Positions 16,008-25,450 of a stretch of DNA of 64,000 bases are shown one piece after another. Under the pieces are notes generated by a model. The model ran no database searches. It was not told the origin of the DNA and saw only the letters and a program-made list of their open reading frames with translations. Both the position numbers and the translations under genes were made by a program. Within the stretch, counting starts at the first letter, position 1. Each line of letters opens with the position of its first letter. The DNA lies in the NCBI RefSeq assembly GCF_003386235.1, contig NZ_QRDZ01000021.1, positions 112,401 through 176,400 of the forward strand, read 5' to 3'. The DNA comes from Cohnella phaseoli (GTDB taxonomy: Bacteria > Bacillota > Bacilli > Paenibacillales > Paenibacillaceae).

Positions 16008-16886
16008 TTGGTAAAGTCAAAAAGCTTATCGGTTCGAATAGCCCATGTCGCCATTCACTTGATTTTAATTTCGCTGGGAGTGCTCTGTCTTCTGCCGTTC
16101 GTTCACGTTCTGGCCTTTTCGTTAAGCGAACCCGGCAAAGCCGGCGCCGGTTTAGTCTCCTTGTGGCCGATCGGATTTAATCTCGATGCATATACGTATA
16201 TTTTGCGCGAGCCCAAATTCATCCATGCATTGTGGATTTCGGTGCAGCGGGTTGTGCTGGGAACGTCGATCGGCCTATTGTTCACAGTTATTACAGCCTA
16301 TCCGCTATCCAAAGAATCGAATAGATTCCGTACAAGAACGTTTTACGTATGGTTTCTCATTGTGACGATGCTATTTAGCGGAGGGCTCATTCCAACATTT
16401 ATCGTCGTCAAAAGCTATGGGCTGATCGATTCACTTTGGGCGCTTGTGCTGCCATCAGCCGTGAACGTCTTTCTGGTCACGCTTATGCTTAACTTTTTTC
16501 GCGGCTTGCCGAAGGAGTTGGAGGAATCGGCGTTCGTGGACGGCGCAGGCCACTGGGTGATCTTGTTTCGCATTTATTTGCAGCTATCGTTGCCTTCGCT
16601 CGCCACTATCGCTTTATTCACGATGGTCAACCATTGGAACTCCTGGTTCGACGCATTGATCTATATGAATAAAACGGATAACTACCCGCTGCAGACGTAC
16701 TTGCAATCGATCGTAACGAAGCCGGACATGAGCAGGGTGGCCAATCTGAACGAGCTGCTGAATGTTTCCTCGCGCACTGTGAAGACAGCCCAGCTGTTCC
16801 TCGGCATGCTGCCTATTATTATCGTGTACCCCTTCTTGCAGCGGTATTTCGTAAAAGGAATCGTGCTCGGAAGCGTAAAGGGCTGA
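16008..16886 (+). CDS. Sugar ABC transporter permease (YtcP/LplC-like)
   Basis: 292 residues from TTG 16008 after TTGAGGGTG. Six membrane segments and the EAA loop ELEESAFVDGAGHW (about 165-180) identify the second permease of the CUT1 heterodimer; the C-terminal VKGIVLGSVKG is the hallmark end of YtcP-type proteins. It is 17 bases downstream of the LplB-like gene and clearly in the same operon. Confidence 0.92.
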   Translation: MVKSKSLSVRIAHVAIHLILISLGVLCLLPFVHVLAFSLSEPGKAGAGLVSLWPIGFNLDAYTYILREPKFIHALWISVQRVVLGTSIGLLFTVITAYPLSKESNRFRTRTFYVWFLIVTMLFSGGLIPTFIVVKSYGLIDSLWALVLPSAVNVFLVTLMLNFFRGLPKELEESAFVDGAGHWVILFRIYLQLSLPSLATIALFTMVNHWNSWFDALIYMNKTDNYPLQTYLQSIVTKPDMSRVANLNELLNVSSRTVKTAQLFLGMLPIIIVYPFLQRYFVKGIVLGSVKG

Positions 16887-16905
16887 ACCGTTTAGCCCCC
16901 CCCGT

Positions 16906-16928
16906 CATAGTCGAAAAAACCGACTATG
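16906..16928 (+). other. Short intergenic hairpin between the permease and isomerase genes
   Basis: CATAGTCG and CGACTATG form an 8-bp stem with a 7-base loop, followed by TTGAAAAAAAA. The A-rich flanks give no U-tract on this strand. It may be an mRNA processing or stability element inside the operon. Confidence 0.4.
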
Positions 16929-17026
16929 TTGAAAAAAAATTACACGGAGCGGCAGTTTATTGCGGCTCGCGATTATGAAGGTTTGGATTGGCACATCCTG
17001 ACGCACTTGATGGGGAGTTGACTGGA

Positions 17027-17896
17027 ATGAACGCATTTAAGGGAAAAGTTGCGGTACACGGCATCACTTGGGGACACGATTACGAGAAAAGCTTCGAAGA
17101 AGCGGCTCAACTTGGGTTTCGCGCGATCGAGCCTTGGCCGAGCTTCGTGTTCCAGTTCGAAAATCGCGAGGAAGCGTTAAAGGAAACGCTTGACCGTTAT
17201 GGTCTTACGCTGACAGGCGCCTACGGCGGAGCGGCTGGAATCGCCGGCCGCCGGTACGTCGATCCTGCCGTGCGGGAGGACATTCTCGATTACAACGTTA
17301 GATTAGCTCGTATTCTGTCCAAGTGCGGGGCTCAGCATATCGTCAGCGGTCCGGGAGTACCCCGGAACGGGCCGACGGAACCTGAAGAAATCAGGCAAGC
17401 CGCAATTACGATCAACGAAATGGCTAAACGGACATTGGAGTTCGGTGTCAAATCGTGCGTGCACCCCCATTTATGGACGGAACTGCAGGATGAGAACGAA
17501 CTGGATGATCTGATGGCGCTTTGCTCCCCGGAGGTGTACTTTGCGCCGGATACCGCGCATTTGACCGGAGCGGGCATGGATGCAGCCGCCGTCATTCGGC
17601 GCTACAAGGACCGCGTAGCTTATGTGCATCTGAAGGATTTAACCTCGAAGGATGCGAAGCATGAAGATTTTCCGATGCTGCTCGGTAATGAATCGTTGCC
17701 CGTTTTCTGCGAGCTTGGTTTGGGAACGATCGATTTCGAGCCCGTTATCGAAGCTTTGAATGAGATCGGTTATGCAGGCTGGCTAACCGTCGAGATCGAC
17801 CATTCCACGAGCACGCCGTTGCGAAGCCTGGAAATCTGCCGGGACTTCGTTGAGCAGAAACTTGGCATTCCCGTTCGGACGGCGACCTGGAAGTGA
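17027..17896 (+). CDS. Sugar phosphate isomerase/epimerase family protein (xylose-isomerase-like TIM barrel)
   Basis: 289 residues from ATG 17027, preceded by TGGGGAG; an in-frame TTG at 16988 has no ribosome site. Motifs of the AP endonuclease 2-like barrel are present: GITWG near the N-terminus, VHPHLWTELQ (about 145-155), APDTAHLTGAGMD, VAYVHLKDL and the C-terminal WLTVEIDHS, which supply the Glu, Asp and His ligands of the divalent metal. It probably isomerises or epimerises a keto-sugar, often a partner step for a Gfo/Idh oxidoreductase, whose gene starts 10 bases downstream. Confidence 0.85.
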   Translation: MNAFKGKVAVHGITWGHDYEKSFEEAAQLGFRAIEPWPSFVFQFENREEALKETLDRYGLTLTGAYGGAAGIAGRRYVDPAVREDILDYNVRLARILSKCGAQHIVSGPGVPRNGPTEPEEIRQAAITINEMAKRTLEFGVKSCVHPHLWTELQDENELDDLMALCSPEVYFAPDTAHLTGAGMDAAAVIRRYKDRVAYVHLKDLTSKDAKHEDFPMLLGNESLPVFCELGLGTIDFEPVIEALNEIGYAGWLTVEIDHSTSTPLRSLEICRDFVEQKLGIPVRTATWK

Positions 17897-17906
17897 GGAA
17901 TCCATA

Positions 17907-19097
17907 ATGTCCAACATTGCAGTAATTGGTTACGGTTCCCAGATCAAACGGTTGACTGGCATCTTATTGGAACAGGACAACAACAACCGAATCGCGGCAA
18001 TCGCCGATCCCAAGCATGAAGAGATTAAGCGGGAAATGCAGGCGGAAGGTATCGATACGGACGGCATCCGCTATTACGGTAGCGCGGACGAGCTGCTTAG
18101 TGACGGGGAGTACGATGGCGTATTAATCGGAACGAGATGTTCCCTGCATACCCCGATGGCGATTAAGGTACTGAAAAAAGGTTTTCCGCTTTATTTGGAG
18201 AAGCCCGTTTCGACGACGATGACCGACCTGATCGCGCTTCGGAATGCTTACAGAAGTTCCGCCAGTCCCGTCGTCGTCTCGTTTCCCCTGCGGGTGACTC
18301 CTCATGTCAAGCTGGTGAAGGAAATCATCGATTCCGGCAAAATCGGCACGGTGGAGCATGTGCAGGCCATCAATAACGTCGCGTACGGCAGCGTATATTT
18401 TCATAACTGGTACCGGAACGAAGAAGAGACGCAAGGGCTCTTTTTGCAAAAAGCAACGCACGATTTCGATTATATTAGCCACATATTGGGGATTAGGCCT
18501 ATTCGGGTTTGCGCGATGACCTCGAAGCAAATTTTCAAAGGGACCAAACCTGCCGGCTTGAAATGCGGAGTTTGCGAAGAGCAGGAGAGTTGTCCGGAAA
18601 GTCCGCAAAATCTCCGTAAGTCCGGTGAACAGCCTTTCGGGGACAATTGCTGCTTCGCGGAAGATACGGGTAACGAGGATTCCGGAAGCGCGCTCGTGCA
18701 ATACGAAAGCGGTATGCATGTGAGCTATTCGCAAAACTTCTTTGTCAAGAAAAAGGCGGGAACGAGGGGAGCGCGATTCATGGGGTATAAGGGTACCGTC
18801 GAGTTTGATTGGGCTACCGATCAAGTGAAGGTATTTATGCACCATACTCCGCGCGTGGAAACTTATCAGATCGATTCGTCGGCAACGGCAGTCGGCCATG
18901 GCGGCGGCGACCACATTCTGATGGACAATTTTGCCCGAATGATGAAGGATCGCGGAACGAAATCGATTTCGCCGCTGGATGCCGGCCTGGAAAGCGCGCT
19001 GCTATGTCTCAAAGCCAAAGCTTCCGCCAAGACGGGAAGCTTTCAGAACATCGAATGGCCGGACGAAGAAGAAGCGACGGAAAGAAGTGGCGACTAA
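17907..19097 (+). CDS. Gfo/Idh/MocA family oxidoreductase with a Cys-rich insertion
   Basis: 396 residues from ATG 17907 after GTGAGGAATCC. An N-terminal Rossmann fold (NIAVIGYGSQ) and the EKPVST motif, where the Lys is catalytic, mark an NAD(P)-dependent sugar oxidoreductase. A cluster of Cys residues (KCGVCEEQESC, then DNCC, about residues 215-255) sits in the C-terminal domain and looks like a structural metal site; it occurs in a subset of the family. It would oxidise or reduce a sugar or inositol-type substrate together with the upstream isomerase. It ends one base before the rhamnosidase start. Confidence 0.85.
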   Translation: MSNIAVIGYGSQIKRLTGILLEQDNNNRIAAIADPKHEEIKREMQAEGIDTDGIRYYGSADELLSDGEYDGVLIGTRCSLHTPMAIKVLKKGFPLYLEKPVSTTMTDLIALRNAYRSSASPVVVSFPLRVTPHVKLVKEIIDSGKIGTVEHVQAINNVAYGSVYFHNWYRNEEETQGLFLQKATHDFDYISHILGIRPIRVCAMTSKQIFKGTKPAGLKCGVCEEQESCPESPQNLRKSGEQPFGDNCCFAEDTGNEDSGSALVQYESGMHVSYSQNFFVKKKAGTRGARFMGYKGTVEFDWATDQVKVFMHHTPRVETYQIDSSATAVGHGGGDHILMDNFARMMKDRGTKSISPLDAGLESALLCLKAKASAKTGSFQNIEWPDEEEATERSGD

Positions 19098-19098
19098 G

Positions 19099-21780
19099 AT
19101 GAATTCCTCATACAACGTCTACGATTTGCGCGTAAACGAGTTGGAGACGCCTTTAGGGATAGATGACGACAAGCTTTTCTTCTCTTGGAAAATCGGCGCT
19201 GCCGATCGCGGAGACAAGCAAACGCATTACCGAATTTCCGTTGCTTCAAGCGACAAGCTGCTCCGGGATGGAGTGGCAGATTTATGGGATAGCGGCAAGC
19301 TCGCGGGAAGTCCGCTGAGGGTCCTGTATAAAGGAGCCTTGTTGAGCGGGAGCGTCCGATATTGGTGGAAGGTGGAAAGCTGGAATACGGGAGGAACGTT
19401 GTCGGATTCGCCTATCGCGTATTTCGATTCCGGACTTCGACAAGACGAATGGAAAGCGTCGTGGATTTGGAAAGCGGAGGAACCGCAAGTTAACGATTAT
19501 GCGTATTTCCGCAAGGAAACGGAGCTGCATAAACCGGTATCCAGCGCGAAAATCTACGTTTCCGCCCACAACCGCTATCAATTATTCGTGAACGGGACAA
19601 AAGTCGGCGGCTGCGGCAGCCCTGCTCCGTCCCATCCGCGGAAACGCAAATATTATCTCGCCTATGACGTTACCGGGCTGCTAAGCAACGGCAGAAACTG
19701 TTTGTCGGCCATCGTTCACTACTTGGGCGGCGACGGGCAAAACTACGTGAACGGATTGCCGGGTTTGCTTCTGCAAATGGAAATTCGTTATACGGACGGA
19801 ACGTGCGATCACGTCGTTTCGGATCCGTCTTGGGAAACGCTGGATGTGATTCCCCATGCCATAGGCACGCCGTTCCAGCAATTTCGAAGGCTGTCCGCTA
19901 TCGAAGACTACGACGCGGCTAAATTGCCGGCGGGATGGATGAATGCGGGATTTCCGAGCGGTTACACCTCTGTAGCGGTTATTGCGAGCGAGTTGGAATC
20001 GCAGGCATGGACATTGAAATGGCAGCAAATGCCCGAGGGGGCAGAGGAAAGAACGATCATTCCCGCAGCGACGGGAATTCAGGAGGTCGGCTGCCAAGTT
20101 TTCGATGCCGGTCTTATCGTATCGGGGTGGCCGCGCATAAGTCTGAAGGGGATCCCGGGCTGTACCGTTCAAATGAGATATTCCGAGGATTTGGACGAGG
20201 CGGGGTATGTAAAGCACAACGTTACGAATGAGCTGTCGGAATTTTACTACGATAGCTATACGATGCACGGATCGGATTCGGAAACGTGGGCGCCGGATTT
20301 TTCCTACAAGGCGTTCCGATATGTGGAGATCACGGGGTATCCTGGGCTATTGACCGCCGAGCAAGTCGTTATCGTGTCCGCCCATACGGCGATCGTTCAG
20401 GAAGGCAGCTTTCACAGTTCCGACGATCTGCTTAACCGAATTTACGAAGCCTGCATTCAAACGCAGAAAAATAATACATTGGGCCTATTGGCCGATTGTC
20501 CGCACAGGGAACAGGCGCAGTTTCTGGCCGATGCCGATTTGCAGGCTGAGACGCTGTTGTATCATTTTGGCGAAGCGTATCCGGTATTGGATAAAGTATT
20601 AAGCGATTTTGCCGACAGTCAATTGGAGAACGGAACATTTCCATGGGTGTTTCCGTCGGGTTTCGACTATCCGGGCTTCAGCGGATGGATCCCGGAATGG
20701 GATTTGCACTATTGCACGCTGCTGTGGAAATTGTACGAATGGAGTCATCAACTTCAGTTGCTTCAAACGTATTATGTGCCTGCCAAACGGATGTTGGATT
20801 TCTACCTGGATCGTGCGGATCCCGAGCTGGGACTCATTCCCAAATCAACGCAGTCTTCGGATTGGCATATTAGCGATCACCCGTATCAGAATATTGACCA
20901 GAATGGCCGCTTCTTGACCGTGCAAAACATAAAAATCAAGCATGTCATCGATTTGATGGGCAAAATGGCGACAGAGCTAGGCTACGAGTACGATGCCGCT
21001 TATATGCACCGGCGTTCGCTGCTGCTGCAGCAAGCGATTGTAACGCATTTGTACGATCCCGTGCGGAAGCGGTTTGCGGATTGCTACTTATCGGAACAAA
21101 GCCATCAAGGCACGAATGTCGTTGCATATCAATACGGAATTGTTCCGCCCGAGCATAAGGAGGAAGTGCTTGCGCATATCAAGAGCGAGGGGCTCGATTG
21201 TCGTACGCTGCTTGCGCTAAATCTCTTGCGGGTGCTGTTCGATAACGGAGCCGAGGATGAAGCTTATCGGCTTATTCATAAAAGAGATTATCCGGGCTGG
21301 GGCTACATGATCGAGCAGGGCGCGCGTACGATCTGGGAAGGCTTCAACGATATCGAGTCCCATTGCCATGCATGGAACGCTTATCCCGCTAGGCTGCTCG
21401 TCGAGTACTTGGTCGGCATTCGGATGGCTTCGCCGGGCTGGGACAGCATGCTGATCAAGCCTTATGTGCCCGAAGGCATCACGTTTATGGAAGGCTCAGT
21501 CGTTACGGGCAGAGGGCGCGTTTACGTCAGATGGGAAGCTGCCGCGGGTAGTTTGCTACTCGATGTTGAAATTCCTCCGAACGCAACAGCCGATGCGATC
21601 TTTCCGCTGCCATCAGACGGAAGGAATTCGTGGATATTGACGGAATCCGGGCGAGTCATTTGTTCTGCCAATGGAGCTTCGCACAGTAACGAGCCGTTTA
21701 TAGAAGTCAGGGATATATCGGACAAAATCGTATTTGGGCTTGAATCGGGCAGCTATCGGTTTGCTCTTCAGTGGAAATAA
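19099..21780 (+). CDS. GH78 alpha-L-rhamnosidase
   Basis: 893 residues from ATG 19099. The domain order matches bacterial GH78: N-terminal Ig-like domain, a beta-sandwich domain (about 150-310), the concanavalin-like domain (about 320-440), the six-hairpin catalytic domain and a C-terminal beta domain. Against the Bacillus sp. GL1 RhaB residues as I recall them, the catalytic positions are kept: Asp466, Glu471 and Asp478 in DCPHREQAQFLAD, and the general base Glu747 in TIWEGF. It should hydrolyse terminal alpha-L-rhamnosides. There is no signal peptide, so it acts on oligosaccharides imported by the upstream ABC transporter. It is the best clue to the substrate of this locus. Confidence 0.92.
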   Translation: MNSSYNVYDLRVNELETPLGIDDDKLFFSWKIGAADRGDKQTHYRISVASSDKLLRDGVADLWDSGKLAGSPLRVLYKGALLSGSVRYWWKVESWNTGGTLSDSPIAYFDSGLRQDEWKASWIWKAEEPQVNDYAYFRKETELHKPVSSAKIYVSAHNRYQLFVNGTKVGGCGSPAPSHPRKRKYYLAYDVTGLLSNGRNCLSAIVHYLGGDGQNYVNGLPGLLLQMEIRYTDGTCDHVVSDPSWETLDVIPHAIGTPFQQFRRLSAIEDYDAAKLPAGWMNAGFPSGYTSVAVIASELESQAWTLKWQQMPEGAEERTIIPAATGIQEVGCQVFDAGLIVSGWPRISLKGIPGCTVQMRYSEDLDEAGYVKHNVTNELSEFYYDSYTMHGSDSETWAPDFSYKAFRYVEITGYPGLLTAEQVVIVSAHTAIVQEGSFHSSDDLLNRIYEACIQTQKNNTLGLLADCPHREQAQFLADADLQAETLLYHFGEAYPVLDKVLSDFADSQLENGTFPWVFPSGFDYPGFSGWIPEWDLHYCTLLWKLYEWSHQLQLLQTYYVPAKRMLDFYLDRADPELGLIPKSTQSSDWHISDHPYQNIDQNGRFLTVQNIKIKHVIDLMGKMATELGYEYDAAYMHRRSLLLQQAIVTHLYDPVRKRFADCYLSEQSHQGTNVVAYQYGIVPPEHKEEVLAHIKSEGLDCRTLLALNLLRVLFDNGAEDEAYRLIHKRDYPGWGYMIEQGARTIWEGFNDIESHCHAWNAYPARLLVEYLVGIRMASPGWDSMLIKPYVPEGITFMEGSVVTGRGRVYVRWEAAAGSLLLDVEIPPNATADAIFPLPSDGRNSWILTESGRVICSANGASHSNEPFIEVRDISDKIVFGLESGSYRFALQWK

Positions 21781-21805
21781 GCTTGTTGGAGGTGCTCACG
21801 AAACG

Positions 21806-22789
21806 ATGGAAGCAAAAGCGGTTGTTTTTACGGATAAGCTGAAGGTCGCATTTCAAACGGTACTGGTGCCGGAGCCGGACAGCGGACAGGTTGTCGTCGA
21901 CGTGACGCATTCCTGGATAAGCATCGGTACCGAATCCTCTTTTCTACGCCAAGAGCGGGCGACCGGAGAAGCCGTATTCAAGGAAGGGGATCCAGCGCCT
22001 TTCCCGCACGTTCCCGGTTATCAGAAGGTCGGTGTCGTTAGCGCGCTGGGAGCTGAAGTGGAGGGCTTGGAGATCGGCGATGTCGTTTTCGCTTCGGTAA
22101 GCGAAGTGTCGGGCATGCACTTCTCCTTCGCCGGCCATGTCAGTCCGGCGGTTACTTCCGCCGATCAAGTATGGAAGCTTCCGAAGGTTGCCAGTCCGAT
22201 CGCTTATTCCGGGCTCGTGCTTACCCAGGTCGGATACAACTGCGGAATGAGAGCTCCGGTCAAGCCGGGAGACGTGGCGGTCGTGATCGGCGACGGACTA
22301 GTCGGGCAATGGTCAGCCCAAACGCTGCTGCATCGCGGAGCCGAGGTCATTGTGTTGGGTCGGCATCGGGAACGGCTGTCGCTTCTCGCTCCTGGTATTC
22401 GCGGAATTAACACAAAAGAGATTAGCGTTGCGGATGCGTTGCAGGGATATGAAGGCGTTCACGTCGTCGTGGATACCGTAGGGGCCATGAATACCTTTGC
22501 GGAGCTTCAGCCTTTCATGACGCATAACAGTCATCTTGTGTCCGCCGGTTTTCTGGGCTCATCGGGAGTCGTGGATATTCAAACGTTGCGCGCTCAAGAA
22601 ATTACGCTTCATTGTCCATCCGGTTGGACGAAGGAAAGAATGGACGCCACCCTGAAAGGGATCGAAGAGGGATGGTTGACAACGGAAAATTTAATTACTC
22701 ATCAGTATCCGGCTGATGAGGCGGAAACGGCTTGGGAAGTCATTTTGGATAAATCGCAGCCTTGTTTGGGCGTTGTATTGAACTGGTAA
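21806..22789 (+). CDS. Zinc-binding-dehydrogenase family protein (MDR superfamily)
   Basis: 327 residues from ATG 21806 after TTGGAGG. It has the GroES-like N-terminal domain and a Rossmann domain (VVIGDGLVGQWSAQTL), so it binds NAD(P)(H). The typical catalytic Cys and GHE zinc motif are replaced (WISIGTESSF, FPHVPGYQKVG), as in the bacteriochlorophyllide/BchC-like and sugar-dehydrogenase-like branch. It lies 25 bases after the rhamnosidase gene, so a role in oxidising the released sugar is plausible. The exact substrate is not visible. Confidence 0.8.
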   Translation: MEAKAVVFTDKLKVAFQTVLVPEPDSGQVVVDVTHSWISIGTESSFLRQERATGEAVFKEGDPAPFPHVPGYQKVGVVSALGAEVEGLEIGDVVFASVSEVSGMHFSFAGHVSPAVTSADQVWKLPKVASPIAYSGLVLTQVGYNCGMRAPVKPGDVAVVIGDGLVGQWSAQTLLHRGAEVIVLGRHRERLSLLAPGIRGINTKEISVADALQGYEGVHVVVDTVGAMNTFAELQPFMTHNSHLVSAGFLGSSGVVDIQTLRAQEITLHCPSGWTKERMDATLKGIEEGWLTTENLITHQYPADEAETAWEVILDKSQPCLGVVLNW

Positions 22790-22837
22790 TCGTAACGCCA
22801 TGGGGGCAAACACGAAGAATTGAAGGAGGAATGAGAC

Positions 22838-23809
22838 GTGTCGGCTACAATGAAGGCCATGCAATTTATCGGAGTGGAACAGGCGAAGTTAATAACGGTG
22901 CCCATCCCCGAGCCGGGTCCGGGGCAGGTGCTGGTGAAAGTAAAGGCGGTTGCGACCTGTCCGCAATGGGATATGCATATTTATTACGGCAAACCGATGG
23001 TAGACAATCAGCCGCCGATCCCTTATCCGTATACGCCCGGTCAGCCCGGCCATGAAATGACCGGCGTGATCGTGCGTACTGGCGAAGGGTGTCGTCTGCC
23101 TGTCGGCCAGTCGGTTAGCGCCTGGCGGGATCAAGGCCACCATCGCTACGGCTGTTATGCGGAATATGTCGTCATGGATGAAGAGAATGTGCTCCCCGTT
23201 CCAGCTGATATGCCGTATAAGAAGGTCGTTTCTCTTGAGCTGGCGATGTGCGTCGCCGCGAGTATTCTTAGGTTGAAAAATACGGTAGGCATTAAAGGCA
23301 AGAAGTGCGGCGTGAACGGTCTTGGTCCTGCGGGGTTGATCGCGTTGCAAATGATGCTGGCCGAAGGAGCGACGGAAGTTGTCGGCATCGATCCGAATGG
23401 CGAGAGACGGGAGCTAGCCATTTCTCTAGGCGCTTCTTCAGCTTTCGAACCGGACGATGAGCGGATTGCCCTTCGAGGCGAGCCCGGATGTTTTCAGGTA
23501 GCGATCGATTGTGCGGGTTTCCCTCAAGCGGTTGCTTCTCTCATGGATCGTACCTATGAAGCGATCGTTCTGTTTGCGGTGAAGAAAGCGGATTACATTT
23601 TGCGCCACTACACGCTTACGGTTATCGGGTATCCCGGCCATTCCAGGGAGGCGGCAGAATACGCGCTTCGATTGATCGAAGATCATAAGGTGGATATGAG
23701 TCCGTTGATCAGTCGCGAATTGCCCTTTGAACGTTATGAGGAAGCCGTCGGGCTTCTGCGCAGTCAAGACGCGATCAAAATCGGCTTCTTGCCGGAGTTG
23801 GGGGAATAA
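22838..23809 (+). CDS. Zinc-type alcohol dehydrogenase-like protein (MDR superfamily)
   Basis: 323 residues from GTG 22838, directly preceded by AAGGAGGA. GroES-like domain (PGQPGHEMTGVIVRTGEG) plus Rossmann domain (CGVNGLGPAGLIALQM). The catalytic-domain motif reads PGHE, with a Cys (VATCPQWD) at the usual metal position, so zinc may be bound; the four-Cys structural lobe is absent. It is the second dehydrogenase of the operon and ends 3 bases before the ceramidase-fold gene, suggesting co-translation. Confidence 0.82.
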   Translation: MSATMKAMQFIGVEQAKLITVPIPEPGPGQVLVKVKAVATCPQWDMHIYYGKPMVDNQPPIPYPYTPGQPGHEMTGVIVRTGEGCRLPVGQSVSAWRDQGHHRYGCYAEYVVMDEENVLPVPADMPYKKVVSLELAMCVAASILRLKNTVGIKGKKCGVNGLGPAGLIALQMMLAEGATEVVGIDPNGERRELAISLGASSAFEPDDERIALRGEPGCFQVAIDCAGFPQAVASLMDRTYEAIVLFAVKKADYILRHYTLTVIGYPGHSREAAEYALRLIEDHKVDMSPLISRELPFERYEEAVGLLRSQDAIKIGFLPELGE

Positions 23810-23812
23810 CGT

Positions 23813-25189
23813 ATGCCGAACGCAAATAAGCTGCTGCTAGGCAAAAACCGCATCGATATTACGCCTGACAAAGATACGATACTGGGCGGAGCCACGATCA
23901 GCGGTAAAATACGCGTCGATTACATTAAGGATCCGCTCTATGCCAATACGATCGTCGTAGTCCGAGAAGAACGCAAAATGGCCGTTATTACGCTGGATTT
24001 GCTAATGATTACCCGCAAATACGTAGAGCTTATTCGGCATGAATTGCACAGCCGCTGGGGCTTCGACCCGGATGCGGTTATGATTCATGCTACGCAAAAT
24101 CACAAGGCGCCGTCGCTTGGCCATTTCAAGATCAGCGAAGATTACGGGGGAATACCGGAGGAACTGAATTGGCTGAGAGGAGGGGATGAACGGTACCACC
24201 CCTATGCGGTTGAGCGGATTATCGCCTCGGTTGAAGCCGCGCTGGATGCGCCAGAGCCCGTAAGAATTGGCTACGGAGGCGGCGTTGAAGGGCGCTTGGC
24301 GTTTAATCGCCGCATGGTCATGAAGGACGGCTCGATCAGCATGCCAAATGCAGTAGGCCCGGCAGCGCCGAATAGCCGTTATGTCGAGGGACCTATGGAT
24401 CCGGATCTTGGCGTTGTCGCTTTCCAAAGCGAAGCAGCGCCGATTTCCGCTCTGCTGCTCCACTATACGTGTCATCCCGTTCATCAGCTCGGACACTTTT
24501 TCATATCCGCGGATTGGCCCGGGGCTTGGGTGAACGAAATGAAGTCGAGCCACGGGGAACAATGTGTGTCCGTCGTGCTCAACGGAGCTTGCGGAAACAT
24601 TAACCCGTGGGATCCCTATGCGGACAAACCGCAGGATGACGCAGGAGTGATGGGGAATCGGCTTGGCGTCTCGGCGAATGGCGTAATCGAAAAGATAGCT
24701 TTTCAGGATGATGCCGTTCTGGATTGGAAAATTGTCCATATCGATATCCCGTTGCGTAAAGTGAACGAAGCGGATTTGGAATCGGCGCGGCGTTACATTG
24801 CGGACAATCCGAATCCTCGCTGGCTCACTGACGTCGTGCTTGACGATAAGTGGGTCTATGCATCGGGAATGCTGGATTTGCACGAGCAGTACGAGAGAAA
24901 CCCGCTATACCGCTATGAAATACAAGTGCTTCGGATCGGAGATGCCGCGCTGGTGGGATTGCCGGGCGAGCCTTTCTCCGAAGGAGGGCTGGCCATCAAG
25001 CTCGGCTCTCCTTCACCTTATACGATTATTGCCCATAATACGCAATTCGCCGGATATATCCCGACGAAGGAAGCGTTTCTTCGGGGCGGTTACGAGACGA
25101 CGACGTCCAACTGGTCCAAATTCGTGCCGGAAGCGTTGGATCTCATCGTTGCGGCTTCGCTCGAAACGTTAAAGTCGGTTTTCAAGTAA
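23813..25189 (+). CDS. Neutral/alkaline ceramidase-fold hydrolase, second copy
   Basis: 458 residues, no signal peptide. It is clearly paralogous to the protein encoded at 2906-4309, sharing HATQNHKAPS, HYTCHPVH, NGACGNINPW, FNRRMVMKDGSI and QVLRIG at matching positions. The GC content matches the local genes here, unlike the AT-rich first copy, so the two probably have separate histories. Zinc-dependent amide hydrolysis is expected from the fold; the context (rhamnosidase, isomerase, dehydrogenases) suggests an N-acylated sugar or rhamnolipid-like amide rather than ceramide. Last gene of the first carbohydrate operon. Confidence 0.78.
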   Translation: MPNANKLLLGKNRIDITPDKDTILGGATISGKIRVDYIKDPLYANTIVVVREERKMAVITLDLLMITRKYVELIRHELHSRWGFDPDAVMIHATQNHKAPSLGHFKISEDYGGIPEELNWLRGGDERYHPYAVERIIASVEAALDAPEPVRIGYGGGVEGRLAFNRRMVMKDGSISMPNAVGPAAPNSRYVEGPMDPDLGVVAFQSEAAPISALLLHYTCHPVHQLGHFFISADWPGAWVNEMKSSHGEQCVSVVLNGACGNINPWDPYADKPQDDAGVMGNRLGVSANGVIEKIAFQDDAVLDWKIVHIDIPLRKVNEADLESARRYIADNPNPRWLTDVVLDDKWVYASGMLDLHEQYERNPLYRYEIQVLRIGDAALVGLPGEPFSEGGLAIKLGSPSPYTIIAHNTQFAGYIPTKEAFLRGGYETTTSNWSKFVPEALDLIVAASLETLKSVFK

Positions 25190-25225
25190 ACGATTGGCCA
25201 TTTAACGGGAAACTCTAAAGCAAAT

Positions 25226-25269
25226 CGAAACAAACCGCGATTCCGCATGACGGAAAGCGGTTTGTTTCG
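25226..25269 (+). terminator. Terminator-like hairpin closing the first carbohydrate operon
   Basis: CGAAACAAACCGC (25226-25238) pairs perfectly with GCGGTTTGTTTCG (25257-25269), with an inner TTCCG/CGGAA pairing. The 3' arm is T-rich but no separate U-tract follows. Confidence 0.65.
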
Positions 25270-25329
25270 GCGTGCGGCAGCACTCATTTCAAGACGGGAA
25301 CCAGCGCAACACCGAGGTTCGCGCGGACG

Positions 25330-25446
25330 AGCTCCTTAAAACAAGATCCTATCACAAGGAACGGCAACTTCACGCGGGCGGCGCAGGAGCTTCATATCGC
25401 TCAACCGGCTCTTAGCAAGCAAATGAGCCGTCTGGAACAAATTCTC
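25330..25446 (+). pseudogene. Remnant of a LysR-family regulator, N-terminal helix-turn-helix only
   Basis: Translating 25360-25446 gives NGNFTRAAQELHIAQPAL followed by SKQMSRLEQ, which is the conserved DNA-binding helix-turn-helix of LysR regulators (the N-terminal ~60 residues of a ~300-residue protein). Upstream codons appear shifted in frame, and no start or downstream effector domain exists. The reading frame runs straight into an unrelated threonine aldolase fragment. It is a dead remnant. Confidence 0.7.
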
Positions 25447-25450
25447 TCAT

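Noticed and set aside
24002..24883. Open frame of 293 codons on the minus strand inside the second ceramidase-fold gene
   Set aside because: Antisense shadow; the plus strand encodes conserved family motifs throughout.
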